From Sweltsa coloradensis (taxonomy: Eukaryota > Arthropoda > Insecta > Plecoptera > Chloroperlidae): a DNA stretch of 64,000 nt. A model generated the notes under the pieces. The model was not told the DNA's origin. It worked only from the letters and a program-made list of their open reading frames with translations, and searched no databases. Location of the stretch: contig JAMZAV010001291.1 of the NCBI GenBank assembly GCA_024449915.1, forward strand, positions 1-64,000, in the 5' to 3' direction. Positions 30,401 through 45,508 of this stretch are shown here, one piece after another. The position numbers and the translations under genes are program-made. Each line of letters begins with the position of its first letter. Within the stretch, counting starts at the first letter, position 1.

Positions 30401-33400
30401 TCCAGGCTCTGTCTGACCACTCAATACAACGTCTATATATAGAATGTAGATCAAGATAAGATTTGAAAGGATGCTGCCGAGAACTTACGGCCGGTGTTCT
30501 GAGTACAGTCATAAAGGGATATTAAATACACAAAGGTACAGTGTTGATTGGTTTAATACAGCTTCGTTTGCCTGCCTTCGATACTTCCCCTGACATAGTC
30601 TACCCACATATAATTGGGAAATCGCGCTAGGTCAACGCGTCAAGTTCAAATTGGAAAACGGTGTTTGGTACAAGTAATAAGAATTATATTGTAAATATGA
30701 ATTTTATTACACCTTTTATCTACAGAACAACCCTCCTCCCACCCTAAATTTAAGTAACATCTAAGAACTTGGATGTGGGTTATTCTTATTATAGACCTAT
30801 TTTTAAACGAGGGAGCGCAGCGACTGACTCTGAGTCTTACCACAGATAACAGAGTACACTTGGTCTTACCATTCAACTCAAAGAAAACTTTCTCTGTTCC
30901 TGTATGAATGATGAGTGAGTGAGTGAGTGAGTGAGTTCAGAAACGGCTGAACCGCTGACTAGATTGCACTGAAATTTTAAAGAAACATTTTTATAGTGGT
31001 GATTGGTTAATTGATTGATGATTAATTCGGCACGTAGATGCGTGACACTACAAGTGTTGTGGGTGTTGTAAACATTTTCAGCAAAATCTGTTACGATTTA
31101 AACTTACACGACAAGAAACAATAAATTGAAAATAGGCTGAGAATGTCACATTTAATTGAACGACAATTGCTTTTGTTCATGAACCAATCATGTTTTGATC
31201 GAATGTCAGGTGGTGAGTGCATGCATGTGACCAAGGTATAACGAATCTCCACGCTCAAGGTTTCCCAAAATTCCGCTGTGAGATTGAGTAAACCTTGCAA
31301 TCTTTACTCGTATTTCCTACAGCCTTTGTTTTCCATAGAATTGTATATGAAATCCAAAACATGTTCTATACTTTTTTTTAATACAATCCAGAAATTACAA
31401 AACCTATCCCGACCGGGATTTGAACCCTGGACTCGCACATTTCGGGTACACAGACATCCAGCTTAAAAGAATAGGAAAACGCCAAAATAGTTAAACGAGT
31501 AAGCGAGCCATGTGTTGAGTACTCGAGAACCTTTGCTTTTAAGTTTGTTGATATATAAACTTTAAAGTATAAATGATAGGGTTTTGAGTTTAGTTGGTAT
31601 AAGGGCACGTTAATTGCTGTAAGGCCATAATGCGCCACTCTAGTAGGCTATAGAGGAGAGACTTTGGCTAGATCTAGCCCTTTGGAGGGGGTGGAAAGGG
31701 AATGTTCCCGGGTACACAACACATGGCTCGCTCACTCGTCTAACGACGACTTTGGCGTTTCCCTGGTATAATACTAATACATGACAAACATACACAAATA
31801 ATGTATAATTGGAAGGGCCGAATTCACGCCCTATACGCAACTCTATACTGTCAGGAAACAAAACGACTGTCATGACAATCATCAATTGAAATTAAATTGT
31901 TCTAATTCCATAATTTTTTTTGCACTGAATCGTCGTCAAAAGTAAAGGTTATCTGAGAACATGGTAAAGGATTATAGGTCTACGTTTCAAAACTCCCGAG
32001 ATTTCGAAGGTTACTCAGTCATATGCCCATCTTGTCTTCATCAATATTTCTAACAGCATATATTAATTTTTAAATAATTTGTGAATTCATTCTTACTAAT
32101 TGATTTAGTAAATTCTGTTACGGGAGGACAAACCTTACGACTGAATCAAAATAATACAATGTGTGTGTGTGTGGGGGGGGGGGGGGGGGGGGCTCTTCAG
32201 ACAGGCGAATTTCCTAATAATGTATAATATTCAACCAATATCAACCAAGAACTACATGACCTCTAACAAGACAAAATTCTCCTCGTGGAGGTATATTTAT
32301 CGACCTCTAAGTGGAGATATTCGACCAAGAATCGGATAAATACACACCCTCGAAAGCCTAAATAATAGACGCATAAAAAGTTAAAAAGAAAACTGCCAGT
32401 AGAGTTCGAAATTTGTCAAAGGTAATTTAATGCATGCAAATAAAGATAATATTAAACCAGTGGAGGAATAAAATTAATCTACTAGTAGAAGAAAATAATT
32501 ATTTTAGTAGAAGACAAATATAAATTGCAGGTTCAAATAAAATGCGGGCCGAACCAATTATTCCTTAAACAGTGAATCATCAATCGATCGGTATGGTTCT
32601 AATATTCAACTTTTAAGGTCTTTAAATGTACTTCTATTGGAGTAATATTCACTTAAAAATGGACAGTTAGCAGACTTTAAAAGGACAAGAATTCGACCCT
32701 GACGGGTAGATAAATGTCACTTGGCAGACCGAAACAATTATCCCTATAAAATTTTACAATCGCCCAATATGGTTCCAGGTCGTCAAAGTAATAATGTAAT
32801 CATATTTTCATAATATTCCCTTACTATTAGTGACCGTAGATTACTATTTTATATCACCATGCGTGGCGGATTTCCGAAAGGACGAAATGTGGACCCCGAG
32901 GAGTACATTAATAAATAATATAAATTATATTATATTGTTATATAATATGGCCAGGAATCCGAAAATCATTTTTTTTGTATTGAATTTCTCATTTCAAACA
33001 TTTATTTTCACATCTCCCCAAAATGATTCACTACAGACGCGCTTTAGGTATACGGTGTCTTGGTGTATTGGGTTTATCGACTAGGACAGTGTATACTCTT
33101 TCTCCAGGTGTACCAGGTTCGAGCCTCGCTGCGTCCCGAGATTTTAACACCATGAAATTTATATGTAATGTTAATCTTTCTACTGGCTATTAAATGATGT
33201 GTGTCTTACTTACAGGAACGTTCGTCATCATAGTTAAATTGATAAATTAAATAATTGTAATGTCCCATTAATCCCACTACAGGAAGAGAAATATCAGCCT
33301 GACAATACTAAAATAATATTCGTACGGGTCGATATTTTTGCTGACCGTTACAACGTATTCAAAACTTTTAAACAAACAAGGGCAAAAAATTTTTCCATAC

Positions 33401-36400
33401 ATTGAGGTTTATTTTAAAATTTACAATGTAATAACAAATTAATTTATACGTAGTGCCAAATATTACCCGACTCAAGAGATTATTGTAGGTCTACAACGTA
33501 TCCAAAACTTTAATTAAACATAAGGCCAAATTTTGCCATACATGGATGTTATTTTTAAGCCTACAGTGTATGATTAAATAAAATTACACATTATGCCAAA
33601 TATTACACTACACAAGGGGTAATTTTAAGTGAACAATGTATTTGAAAAGTGAGGCAAATATATGGCTGAATTTTACCCTACATTGGAAGTAATTTTAAGT
33701 CAGCAATGTACGGGGAAATTAAGATAGACGCACTACTAAATATTGACGTACATGACATAGTATGTTTAATTGTGCAATGTAGGTTTTATTTAAGGTGAAC
33801 ACAATCAGTAATTTTACCCTATATGTCGATGGGGTTAAAAGTCTGCAATGTATGGGCATTTTTTCCCAGACGTAGGGTTTATTATATGCCTTCAAGGATA
33901 CATTTGCTTAACCTTGCTATGTTTGCATAAATTAATGATTACTTTTGTGGGAACTGTGGCTGCCATATACATTACCCTTAAAAAAACGGGTCGTTTTTTT
34001 TACAGTGTAGCGTTCAGAAGAAAGCCATGTATGTTATGAAGAAAAAAACAACAATCAAAAAAACCACTTTTATGGAAAACATGTTTTTCGCGTCAGATTA
34101 TAAATGTGCCGCAGTTGCCAGTAGTTACTCGTTATAGCCGATAGCGAGCAATTCAAGTGAGCTTTGCTAAAGCATAGTTAACCGATGCACGGGTAAAAAT
34201 AAGCATCTTCATTTAATTCGTTCCCCTCCCCGACAAACTAGGAAAACCAGACATACATAAGCAGTTGTTGAATCGAGTATCACATTTCATGTGCACGCGC
34301 GTGTGCTCCGAACATTTTCTTGAGAACGATTTTTATATCGGTGTAAAACTGAAGAAAGTACGGCTAACCTCAAAGCGGGAGGTGTCACATTCACATCACC
34401 AAACGAAACACGACACGCGTAAAGTGCCATTCTCGTATCTTGTGCGATTGGCGGTATGTATATTTCTGTCCCCTGCGCGAACACACACACGCACACACAC
34501 TGCCTTACTTTTCGACCGAATATGCGATCTTCCAACATTTGTATTGTTACTGTTTATAATTGTCAGAATATCACTAATTATTATTAGTTAGTTTAGTATT
34601 GATAGGGCACTTTTAACAGCGAAGCTAATTCGCGAATATCACTAATGTTTTCAATCTGCTAGAATAAGTCAAAAGTTCAAAAACCACTTAATATAAAGCG
34701 TTCAATACAGACCTTATCAAGGTGATAATACCTTAGAGAATAGAGAGTGGTGCAGATTATTTATCTTGCTAAGAAGCTATAATCTTATCTCTCCCTTCCC
34801 CCCCCCCCCCCCAGTAAACCCACTCATCGTGACCTTGACAAGAAGTGAGGTGACTTGAAGAATTTGAGAAAAAAAATTAACCTTTTACACACCATTTTAA
34901 AAACTTTATCACACAAGATTGACGAAATTCTATCATGAGTCGTATGCCAATTTATGAAAAATTGTGGTTTGAAATGAAATCCCTGAACTGCGGGAAGATT
35001 GCAGCTCGCCGATATTATATGGACTCTTAGTCACCTCGCCTTAGTTTAGGGTGACCAGACGTCCCGGTTTTCCCAGAACAGTCCTGGTTTTCAAGTACCT
35101 GTCCCGGTGTCCCGAGAGACACCACCCGGGACGGGTAATTGTCCCGGTTTTCCCATATAGGACGGTTTTAATAATTTTATCTTAATTTTTCGAATTTCGG
35201 AGTTAAAATTTTATTTTGTAATACTAAATATGAATGTAGTAATACGACGCGTCACTTTGAAGTTTTAAACATCATTGCGAGAACTTTTGTTTCCTGGAAC
35301 ACGACGACTCACTTGCCCAAGTGTGGCTCAGGTTTCGCTCGCGCCGAAGCCTCAAGGCCATGCATGCACGTGCCCTCCTAACCACTCCTCATCGCTGCCA
35401 GTGGGTGACCGACCACCACATGAAAATATGTTGTGAAAACTGGTCCAAAACTGCACCAAATAAACATTTTTTGTCATCGTCAATTCAATTGGAGTATGTG
35501 TTTAAAAATCTGAATTAGAAGAATTTAAATTAATTAAAATAAACCATCAATCGTTGAGAAAAATACATTATGCCAAAAACAACCATTTCAGTTTTCAGTA
35601 ATACAGTCTTTAAAAAAACGTTTAGGTAATACGTTTCCTTGTCAATTATTACAATGCCTTCCTTGCTCAGATCGCTCTAAAAGCTATCTGGAGGACAGAA
35701 ATACCCCCAAAAAATTTCGTTTGTCACCCTACCTCACCATACAATTACATTCAAGCCGACTTGGAAACTGGAATCGTCCATTTAAACCAAAGGGTGATAG
35801 TCAACCCGACTGTCAAACCTATGAGCTTAGTAACTGCGAAGGTTCCTCAAAGGTTTCATCAATATCGGAGTAGCCGTTTATCTGATAAAGACAGCAAACA
35901 GAAAATACGGAATGTCAAGTGCGATTTTCGTTCATTATAAAAATAATTTTTTTGATTGTACCGATATCGAAATCATGGTACTAAGTTAAAGATTTCAAAA
36001 GTTCCATATTTAGTTATTTTTTTAAAAGATCGGAGTAGGCCCTAGCTATTTATTTCACCATAACCGACAGCGTTGGCTCGAGCGTTAAGCGCGCGACTCT
36101 GATTCGGGAGGTCCCGAGTTCAAATCCCATCGAGACAGGCAATCCTGACTGAAGGTTTTTCCGAGGTTTTACTCAGTCGTTAATGTGAATGCAAGAGATT
36201 TAGTCCTCTTGCAAGGGATTTAGTCCTCTTAAACAGACCCCGGACCTCCCTTATTATTATTATTATTATTTATTTTCATCATGTTAAGACGGAATACATA
36301 GATACATAAAATGTGATACAATATATCAGTCAGAACACAATGATGGTAGTGAGCGTCAGAGCAAGCCCCATATACACATGTTCACAATAGGGGTGGCTTC

Positions 36401-39400
36401 ATGATTTCAGTGATTTTAAACGTTCCTATACAGTTTCATCAATATTGGAGTAGCCGTTTGCCAAATATCACGAAAATATCGCACTAAAAATCGAAAAAAA
36501 ATCGTAAAAGTATGATATTTATGAGAAATATTTCTTCGAGTGTTCCCAAAAACAATGCAGCTCTAAGTTCAGAGATTTCGAAGGTCCCCTCTAATTTTCA
36601 TCAATATCGCATATGCCGTTTGCCCGGTAGAGAGCGAACAAACAGACAAAAAAACTAACAAAAACAAAACACCCGAGCTATTTTTCTTGGGGTAACATAA
36701 GTAAAAAACAAACAAGAAAACACAAAGTCAAATTGAAGTCTTCGCTTCGCTCATCCAAATATATTGGTGTGAAATTTGAGCGCTTTTGAAAAATAATTTC
36801 TCGTGCAAATAGCAATTTTACGCTTATTTCGTTTAAAAAGATAACGCTCATCCAAGAATTTGCATGAACTATTACATTTTAATTAATTGGGAAAAATAGA
36901 ATTTGGATTAACCATAACGTTTAAATTAATAGTTGCAAATTCTATTTTGACAAGCTTTTCAAGGATGTTGTTACGGGACACCGTACGTTTATGAATTAAG
37001 AATCCACATTATGTGGAAGGGTAGGCCTAGATGATCTTGGCCCTTTTTTAGACCTCATTTCTTTTGAGTGTGTAAGGTTTGGCTGTATTTTTACAAGTTT
37101 TTGTTATGTGTGGGTAAATGTACACAAATTTGCAAACGTTGTATCTTGATGTACAAATGATTGTTTATTAGCATTTTTTAATCATACTAGAAACAAATTT
37201 CATACCAAAAGACTTTTCTTCTATAAGTAAGATAATCAGCAAAAATGCTTTTTTTTCAATGACTACACGGTGATTGGTTGTTGGGTTATGACGTATTGCC
37301 CTGTTTTCCCGACATTATTACGTGTAAAACTTTAAGCTCACTTTTATTATTATTGGTATTTCTTTACTCATAATCAAAATCAAAATTTACATTTCCATTC
37401 CAATTATAAAAAGGTTGTAGAAAGCAAACCTTACGCTCATTCACACTATTGCGTTCTGCAATCAATGACTGAAAATATTTTATAAATAAAAAACATTTGA
37501 TATTTATGTAATCAGAAACTGGCCCTGAATACAGTAAAATAATAAAATAGGAGTTGTGTCTTCCCTATTCTCCTATCCACAACATACCTAGTTAAGACAC
37601 CAGAAAAGGGGCATGAATTGCACCCTGGGCAGGCTTTCCACAAAAATTATTTATTTACTTATTATTATATTGCACGATAGACAACCAGCTATCAGTTTAC
37701 AAAAACTCCACTTCAATAGCATTGAAAAGAGAACAATAAGGAAATGTTTTTTTTTAATATTTGACTGTGTAAGACCTTTATGCAGTGAATACCTATAGGA
37801 AAAATGGATTTATTTCTTCAAATTTCATTTTGCGAGCTTAATTACGGTGGAGGAGCTGGGTGGTTAAAGGCGAGTTTTAGAATGTAAAAATCGTTATGAA
37901 TTTTTGGCAATACCGACACAGCCAAACATTTTTAATAGCAGGCCTACACCCAGGCGTCACATTTTTATTTAGATTTATTTGGCGAAAATAATAAAATTTT
38001 GATATGTCGATATCGAAATATTCGTGCGATATCGATAATTGAATGATATGTCATATCGTTGAGTGACTAGTCACTCAACGGTCATATTAGTCCAGCTCCA
38101 ATTGTTTTACCAGATATTTATTTGTTATCAGGGCTTCCACCTCACTGATACCTAATTCATTATTATATTAGGTAAGGTATCGGTAGTCGGTACCTACCTA
38201 ATTATATAGGTAAGGACAGGCAAATTTAAAAATATCAAACAATGATTACATACTCTTTTAAATTTGAGTGGTTGAAATTGTGGTGCAGCCATTGCTTATA
38301 CAGTAACTAAGCTGGTGTCCGGGCTTTTGTAAAGAGGTTAAGTGCAGACAAATGAAAGACAAATTGAAAAAATATGTATTTCACAATGTTTTAAACCTTT
38401 TTGCTAACTATGTTTTTGGAGTGTTTATTACCCTGTGCTGAGTTATTTTCAACAAAAAGCACTTATCGGGAAAAAATCCGAAAGGGCACGGAATAGTTCC
38501 CAAAATTATGTGACATGTTTGAAAAACCATGATTTTATCTCATACGATATTAGACCAACCCCAAAATAACCTCCACCCAAAAACAACCCCCCCAAAAAAA
38601 CACCGATAAAGGGGTATAGCCCTAGTTCCCAAAACCAAACCCCAATTCAAAAACTTTTTTTTCTCTCCCATGATTGTGAAACAACTGCCAAAAAAATCCC
38701 CCCTCTGAAAAAAAAACACAGATAGAGGTGGGATAGTTCCCAAAATTATGTAACATATTTGAAAAACCATAATTCCTTCTCATGCGATTTACGACCAACC
38801 CCAAAACCACCCCCCCCCCCGCTTAAACAACCCTCTCACCAAAAAACAACACTTTCTATGTAGGTAATTTTTTTATTTTTTATTTTTATGTTATTAAATG
38901 TTGTGGGCTTTTGACATGGTCGGGTACACGTGGAATGTGCTCGGGCGTGGCATAGAAAAGGTTAATGCTGGGTTCACAAGCCGACGTTGCGACGTCAACG
39001 TCACGTCGCGATCGCCGATGTTGGCCGCTAGGTGTTCACATGCGATGAGCTACGTTCGGATTTTAAAACTACGATTATTTCGTATTCAGACGTTTTCAAG
39101 TGTACACAAGTGCACAGAACAATAAAAGACTCGCTAAAATGCCAACAAGTAGCTCCTTTCTTCGTTTTCGTAGATATTTACATCATTTTAGGCTTGTATG
39201 CTGAACTTCCGGCGTGGAAAATAGGAATCGTTTCTATTTTTGACGACGTCGGAAGGGGAGGGGCACGTCGCGTCGTCCCGTCACCTGATTGGTCGATAGC
39301 TCACTTCCCTCGTCGCAACGTCGGCTTGTGAACCCACCATAACCCACTTAGTTACATGGTGTTCCAGAACCAGGAGCAACACGAGCACCAGTAAATCCTG

Positions 39401-42400
39401 AGCTGGCCCCAAACAACAACGCCGGAGAAAATATTATTTTCTTGGAAAGCAAAATAGACATAATTGCAGAAGACAACAGGGTAAGTAGCCTACAGCATTA
39501 TCTTACTTCTAGAAAGAAAATCTATTATGGCAATGGGCCTACCTAGTTGCAGAGATCACAATACGGTGTAATTTAGATTGTTCGATGCATGGTTTAACTA
39601 ATGGTACCGTACTTGGTAATAATGTGCAACCCAACTTTCAAGGTTTACATTGCACGTCCCTGTCTCGTAGAAAATTTAACTGGCACTACTTTTTGGAAGA
39701 GTTAGCCCTGCCTTGAATGACCAACTGGTTCTCGCGATGACCTTGGTCCAAAACGCAACCTACCGGTATCTAGAAATATGTTTTTTTAGCAATTTAGAAT
39801 ATTTAGCAAATGTAAATACTATAGCATTTTGTAGCAACTTTTTTTTCCTTTCCACCAAAACTCTAAATGTTGGGTGTTTCTTGCACCTAATGATACATGA
39901 AGAATTAAAGGAATATTTAATTTCAATAAAGTTACATAGGCCTATATTTTTGGATGAGCAAAGCAAAGACTTCAATTTCACTTACCCTGAGAAAAATAGA
40001 TTGAGTGTTTTTTTCCTTTTTCCCCCCGTTTGTTTGCTCTCTACTGGGCAAACGGCCTAAGGGATCTAGATGAAAATTGTAGGGGACCTTTGAAATCTCT
40101 GAACTTAGACCTGCCACGTTTTTGGGTACAACCGAAGAAATGTTTTTCATGAATATCATAGCCTATTTTTACGACCTTTTCGATTTCGAATGCGATATTT
40201 TCGTGATATTTGTGCCAATTCTGACCAAACGGGTGGGTTTAAAACGTTCTTATTTTATATGGACATTAATTAAGGTAATGGTAGTGTAGTAGGGCTACTT
40301 ACCATTTGAAAGAAAAAGTTAAAAATTTAAATTTGAGACAGAAACCAGAAAATTAATAAAGGTTTTAAAATAAGTTTTTTAAGGTGTATAATAACTAAGA
40401 AGTAATTATGGAAACTTGACAACAATCAGTCACCTACAATGCATACAAAAAACAAGTCCTTGGGCCTCCAGATATTTTACATTTTATTAACTGGTAGGCC
40501 CTGTTACTAGCCTATACTAATTAATACTACTTTATAAAAATTATCCTAATTTAACAAAAATGATTTTGCAATGGGACTTGAAAAAGTAAAGAGATCCCAT
40601 GCATACCAAAAACTTACAAAAAAGCTCATCCATCAACGCGACTAGAAAAAGCGTTAGCGAAGCGGCCTTGTATTTTACATTGCTAAACTACCTGCTTCTC
40701 AATAGGTAAGCCTACTTATTAATAAACATTTTTAGAAAAGTAAGCATTTTATTTTTATTTTATTTATTTAATGTTTTAACACATTGATGTGGAAAAGGTA
40801 GCTAAAAAAGGGCATAGCTCCATTCACATTTAGTGTCTAGCAACCTACTAAATACTAAACCTAATAAATTGCAATTAAATTAATTAAAAATACTTTACAT
40901 AATAATTAGAGGTAATACGTGAAAATAGCGTTTTGTGAATAGATGCTACAAAGCGCTATTTTTTCACTTAGAAACTATGGTTTTCCAGTCCTATTTTATT
41001 TCATTTTACATAGTATCAGTAATTTGTTTGTAGGGCCTAATCATTTTTGTTCAGTTAATATTAATTCAACCTTAATGACATAATTTCAAAATAAAAATTT
41101 GAAAAAACTTCATACACAAAGTTTTGAAAGGGTCCAAAAAATAGGTACTACAAAACGCTATAAAATGACACTTGAAAATGCTATATATACGTACCTCTAA
41201 TAATAACAATGTGTGTCTGTGTAGACATGTAAAAAGTGAGAGAGATGAAATTATGACAAACATGAATGGTATTGTGCATTTTTGTTGAGCATTTTGTAGC
41301 ATTTTACAAGATATATTATGTTCACCAATTTAGCATCAAAAACTAAAAACGCTAAAAAAAGTGTCTGTACATCCAATGTATATCATTTATCCATTAACGA
41401 AAACCTTTTATGTTAAATTTCTTTCTTATAAATTTTTTTGGAGTAGGGCCTACTCACCCAACGCTGGATAGATCACCGTACATGAGATCTTCAGCATTTG
41501 ACAGGAACAGTGATCTATACCTATTCAATGGTGATACCAACCACCCATTAACTAATCTTAGGCCTGTCGTAGTTATATGAAAATCAAACTCTTTGGTTGC
41601 AGTCGAAGCATTCGAGCATTGCGCCCGACTTGATCTGCAGCAGATTCGCGGCAGTGATCGAAGCAATATTTACCAAACACATTCCTGAGTTTCACAAACA
41701 ATTAGTTATCTGTAAAACAGGGTGTGAGGACCCAAACAAATTCAAGCGTTTAGTGATGCTTGGACAGATCCTATATGTGATCATTGAGAAATTCTTGGAG
41801 GCACAAGTGAATTGCTACGTAAGTGAAGAACATTTTTGTATTTGTATTTTATTTAGTCCAATGCCAAAGAAGCATTAATTTTATTTAATACCATACCGGT
41901 ACATAATTATTATTAATGATAATAAGTATTATTAACTCAAGGCTTTGAAGCATAAGCCCGCTTTCAGGACATCATTAGTGAATGATATCAATTGCCGTAA
42001 AGGTTCTGGGTTCGATTCTCAGTAGGGTCAAACTTTTACGACAATTGCAATCATTCAATAAGTAGGCCTATTATTAAATTTTTATAAAATTATTAAATTT
42101 ACCAACAATTAAAATTAAAATGTCTTGTTCATTTTAAAGCTGTGTCAAATAAAATTGTTTCCATTTAACAATAATTAAATTAGGTAGGTACATTTTAAGG
42201 GAGAGATCTTGGCCAGTCCAACCACTTTACACATTGTCTTTTCAGTTTTCACAGCCCGAATGCTTGTCCGAAAAACACGTTTATGTTCTCAAGTACTCTG
42301 TGGGAGTGATGAAAGTAGTACGTCCGTTTACCCATATGGCCTATAAATCGGAAAAGCAATGCTATTATTACTATTTAACCGCTAAGGTGGACACACCTAT

Positions 42401-45400
42401 ATACAGCGTGTACTACGAAAACTACAAGAGTGATCCATTTTATCCAAAGTTCCAGGTAAGCCCAATTATATTTTAATAATAATTTTCTTCGTGGGAAGCC
42501 TGCCCAGTCTGCCCCAGAGTAGAGGTCTGCACGGGCCTACTTCTAGGAGCCCGGCCCAGCCCGGGCCCGTATTAAGGTAGCTCATCAAAACCCAGGCCCG
42601 CATGATATGTTAAATTATTACTATTTTATTACCATCGTCTAGGGTTACCATACGTCCGGCTAAAGCCGGACATGTCCTCTTTTTTGATGTCTGTCCGGGC
42701 GGTTTTTTCAAAATAATGCAAATGTCTGGTTATTTTACCCAATTCCATGCAGAGGCAGGCGCATGCGCACTTACAATCCACTTACAATCCACCGACCGTA
42801 AATCGCCGAATACGAGCAGCCGATCATGTCCGAGCCGGTCCGAGCGTGTCACACAACACGCCAGGCTGTGCAGCAAGCAGTGTACTATCACGTTATTTAG
42901 TTACCATTTCCGTACGTTTCGTGCTTTGTGTCCACGTCGTACGGCGTACGTAAGGAAGTGTTGAAGGCCTAGGCCTTTGTCATAAAATGAAGTGTTCATT
43001 TAAAAAATAACCCCTCAATTTAAAAGGCGTCGGCACCACTGTCCTTCCTTGACCCTTGTTCAGATCGCTCTAAACGCTATCCTGACGGTAAAAATGTCCA
43101 AAAAAAGTTTCGCCCCCGGCGGCTGGGGCTCCGCCCTAGACTCCTTATAGTCCGCGAATGTCTGTGCATGAAATGTCCTCTTTTTTGCTGAGACACTTAT
43201 GGTAACCCTACCATCGTCGAGCCGCAGTTCAGCGACTGTGACAAGAAAAGTAAATTGACACTGTGTTTAACTTTAAAATATGACAGTTACCATACAATCA
43301 GTGATCCAAACTGCCCCAATCGTCCATCGTCCATCCATTCATAAAGGTGGCGATGTTTGCCAAGACATCACACATCACGATTTTACATTATATTTAGAAT
43401 AAAAATTGTTTGACCCTTTTAAAATTTTTCTTTGCCCAAATAAATTTCCAGGTGATTTGATAATTGAATGATGTCATAGACTCCTTAGCCCAACGCAAGT
43501 ATTTTCTCTTTGACCTATTTCAAGGGTGCATTAGAAAATTGTAACCGTCTGCCTTTACCTGCTTGTCCTGGGATTCTGTTCTCCTCCATTCTTCTCATGT
43601 GTCCGTGCCATCGCAGTCGATCCTTCCCCGTCTTGTTTATTTAAACTCTTGACTCCCACTTTCTTCGTTGTCACACTACTTCTTATCTTGTCCAACTTGG
43701 TCACACATAGGTAGTATAGCTTATAAAATGCAGGAGCATTTTGACTTTTTTTTTCTTTTTGGTTATTAATATTCTAATATATTTTTATCGACTCCCTGAT
43801 TAGATGGAGTGTAGTTCACACGTTTTTTCTGAAAACAAAAAGGAAACTTATATAGTTATGGGCAAAGAAAAATATGATAAAGAGGAAATAAGTGGGGAAA
43901 AAATCTTAAGCAACTCTGCAGAGAATCAATTAAATTTATTTCCATTTGATACAGAAATAGTTAACTGTAGACAGCATAAGATCCAGTACTGGGTGTTTGA
44001 AAGAAGGTTAGGCAGAAAAACAATCTTTGATGATTGAACCGTGTTATTATTTTTTTTGTCAATATTCTCTAGGCCATCTACACCAAAATGTATTATGTGA
44101 CAACAAAATAAAGCTAGGGTACCTGATTTGAATGTGTCAAATGTTAGAAACCAGGGCAAAAAACCATTTAGGAAGGAAGTAAGAACATAATTGTTGAGAA
44201 CCAGAACCTATTGAATGTTTTAATTACAGGAGGGGTTTGTGGAAAATATGTTCAAAGAAATAAAGATCTTCGAAGATGAGCACACCAGGTAAGTTTATTG
44301 GACGTGAAGTAGGCCTATCTATCTACTAAGCACACATAGCTTGTAATGTAACATTCAGCATTGTGTAAGTGGTGAAGCAAAGAAACGTTGGTACAATCCC
44401 TGCAGTTGTTGAGCTGTGCTGGGGCCCAGAGTACCTAGTGGATATAGACCTTGCACCTCATGCACATTTATTAGTTGGGATACAGGAAATTTGCATTGAG
44501 CAATAAAATACAATCTAGAATTTTGCATAAAAATACTTTTTTGAAGCAAATCTTTATGTTTCATATCATATAACTCACAACAAATTGCACAATAGAACGA
44601 ATCTTTGGGATTTCAACTATGACAAAGCAACATAACAGGAATTTTGTACTCTTTCACACAAGTTGCCAAAATCATCCAAACAATTGGGCAGTATTAAAAA
44701 ATCTATAAATTCTAATGATGCAAGAAGAGGTGCTCGTCTGCTGAAGTAATCCCAGAAATGTGGTAATTCTGAGCATGTTAGTGTCAGTTACAATCTATTT
44801 CCTGTAGCCTGGAGCGTGATGCCCCCCGCCCCACTTTGAGCACTGCTGCCTTCGGCGGTATGAACTTATTTCGGGACCAATCTGATCCTAAACCTGGGAC
44901 ATCCATTTTGTCTAAATGAATTTAGCTATTCAAAGTACAAGACCGAAAAAGCTCATTTCCACAAGGAATATACGCTAGTTAAATAATAACATTGATTCCT
45001 CTTATAGATCTTAAGTCAGGCTTGCCATCCAGGGTGGTTCATACGGTTGGGCTGAAAGTTTGATTGGGCTGCAAGTTCGAAGCAAATTACACCAAGGAAG
45101 CGGGTTCGAATCCCACATAACACATACATAGTATTTTTACTTTTGTCCTGCCCCTCATTTGTCACCATTCATCGCCTCAAATAGCAATATTGGAATTATA
45201 AAGACGTTGAACAACAAAAATCATTATCGAATTGAGTTACATCTACATAAATTTAAATATGCATTCAAAGTTGAAAATTATTCAGATTACGGTCACAAGA
45301 CAAATCTGATTTTTCCACAATCTCAATCTCAAACAAACTAGGTCTACCAATACCATACTAAAAGTCTCAAATATGCAACTCTTTATTGATCTGTACAATT

Positions 45401-45471
45401 TAGAATACTCAGTGTGAATAACAAGAACAATAATAAACAGTAATACAGCATTCCGTTTCACATACACGGCT

Positions 45472-45508
<37 letters not shown>

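Larger units (their letters stand above)
28865..34009. mobile_element. Candidate 5.1-kb element with long inverted ends carrying subterminal arrays
   Basis: The left end TACACTGTAAGAAAAA and the right end (inverse of TACACTGTAAAAAAAA) face each other. The flanking 500-600 bp on each side hold repeated TACCCTACATG/CAATGTAGGG words, in inverted orientation between the ends; for example the block at 29,170-29,225 pairs with 33,812-33,860. The interior holds other repeats (a SINE and a MITE at 31.2-31.8 kb) and C-rich tracts, but no transposase was recognised. No target duplication could be read. It lies in proposed intron 1. Confidence 0.5.
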
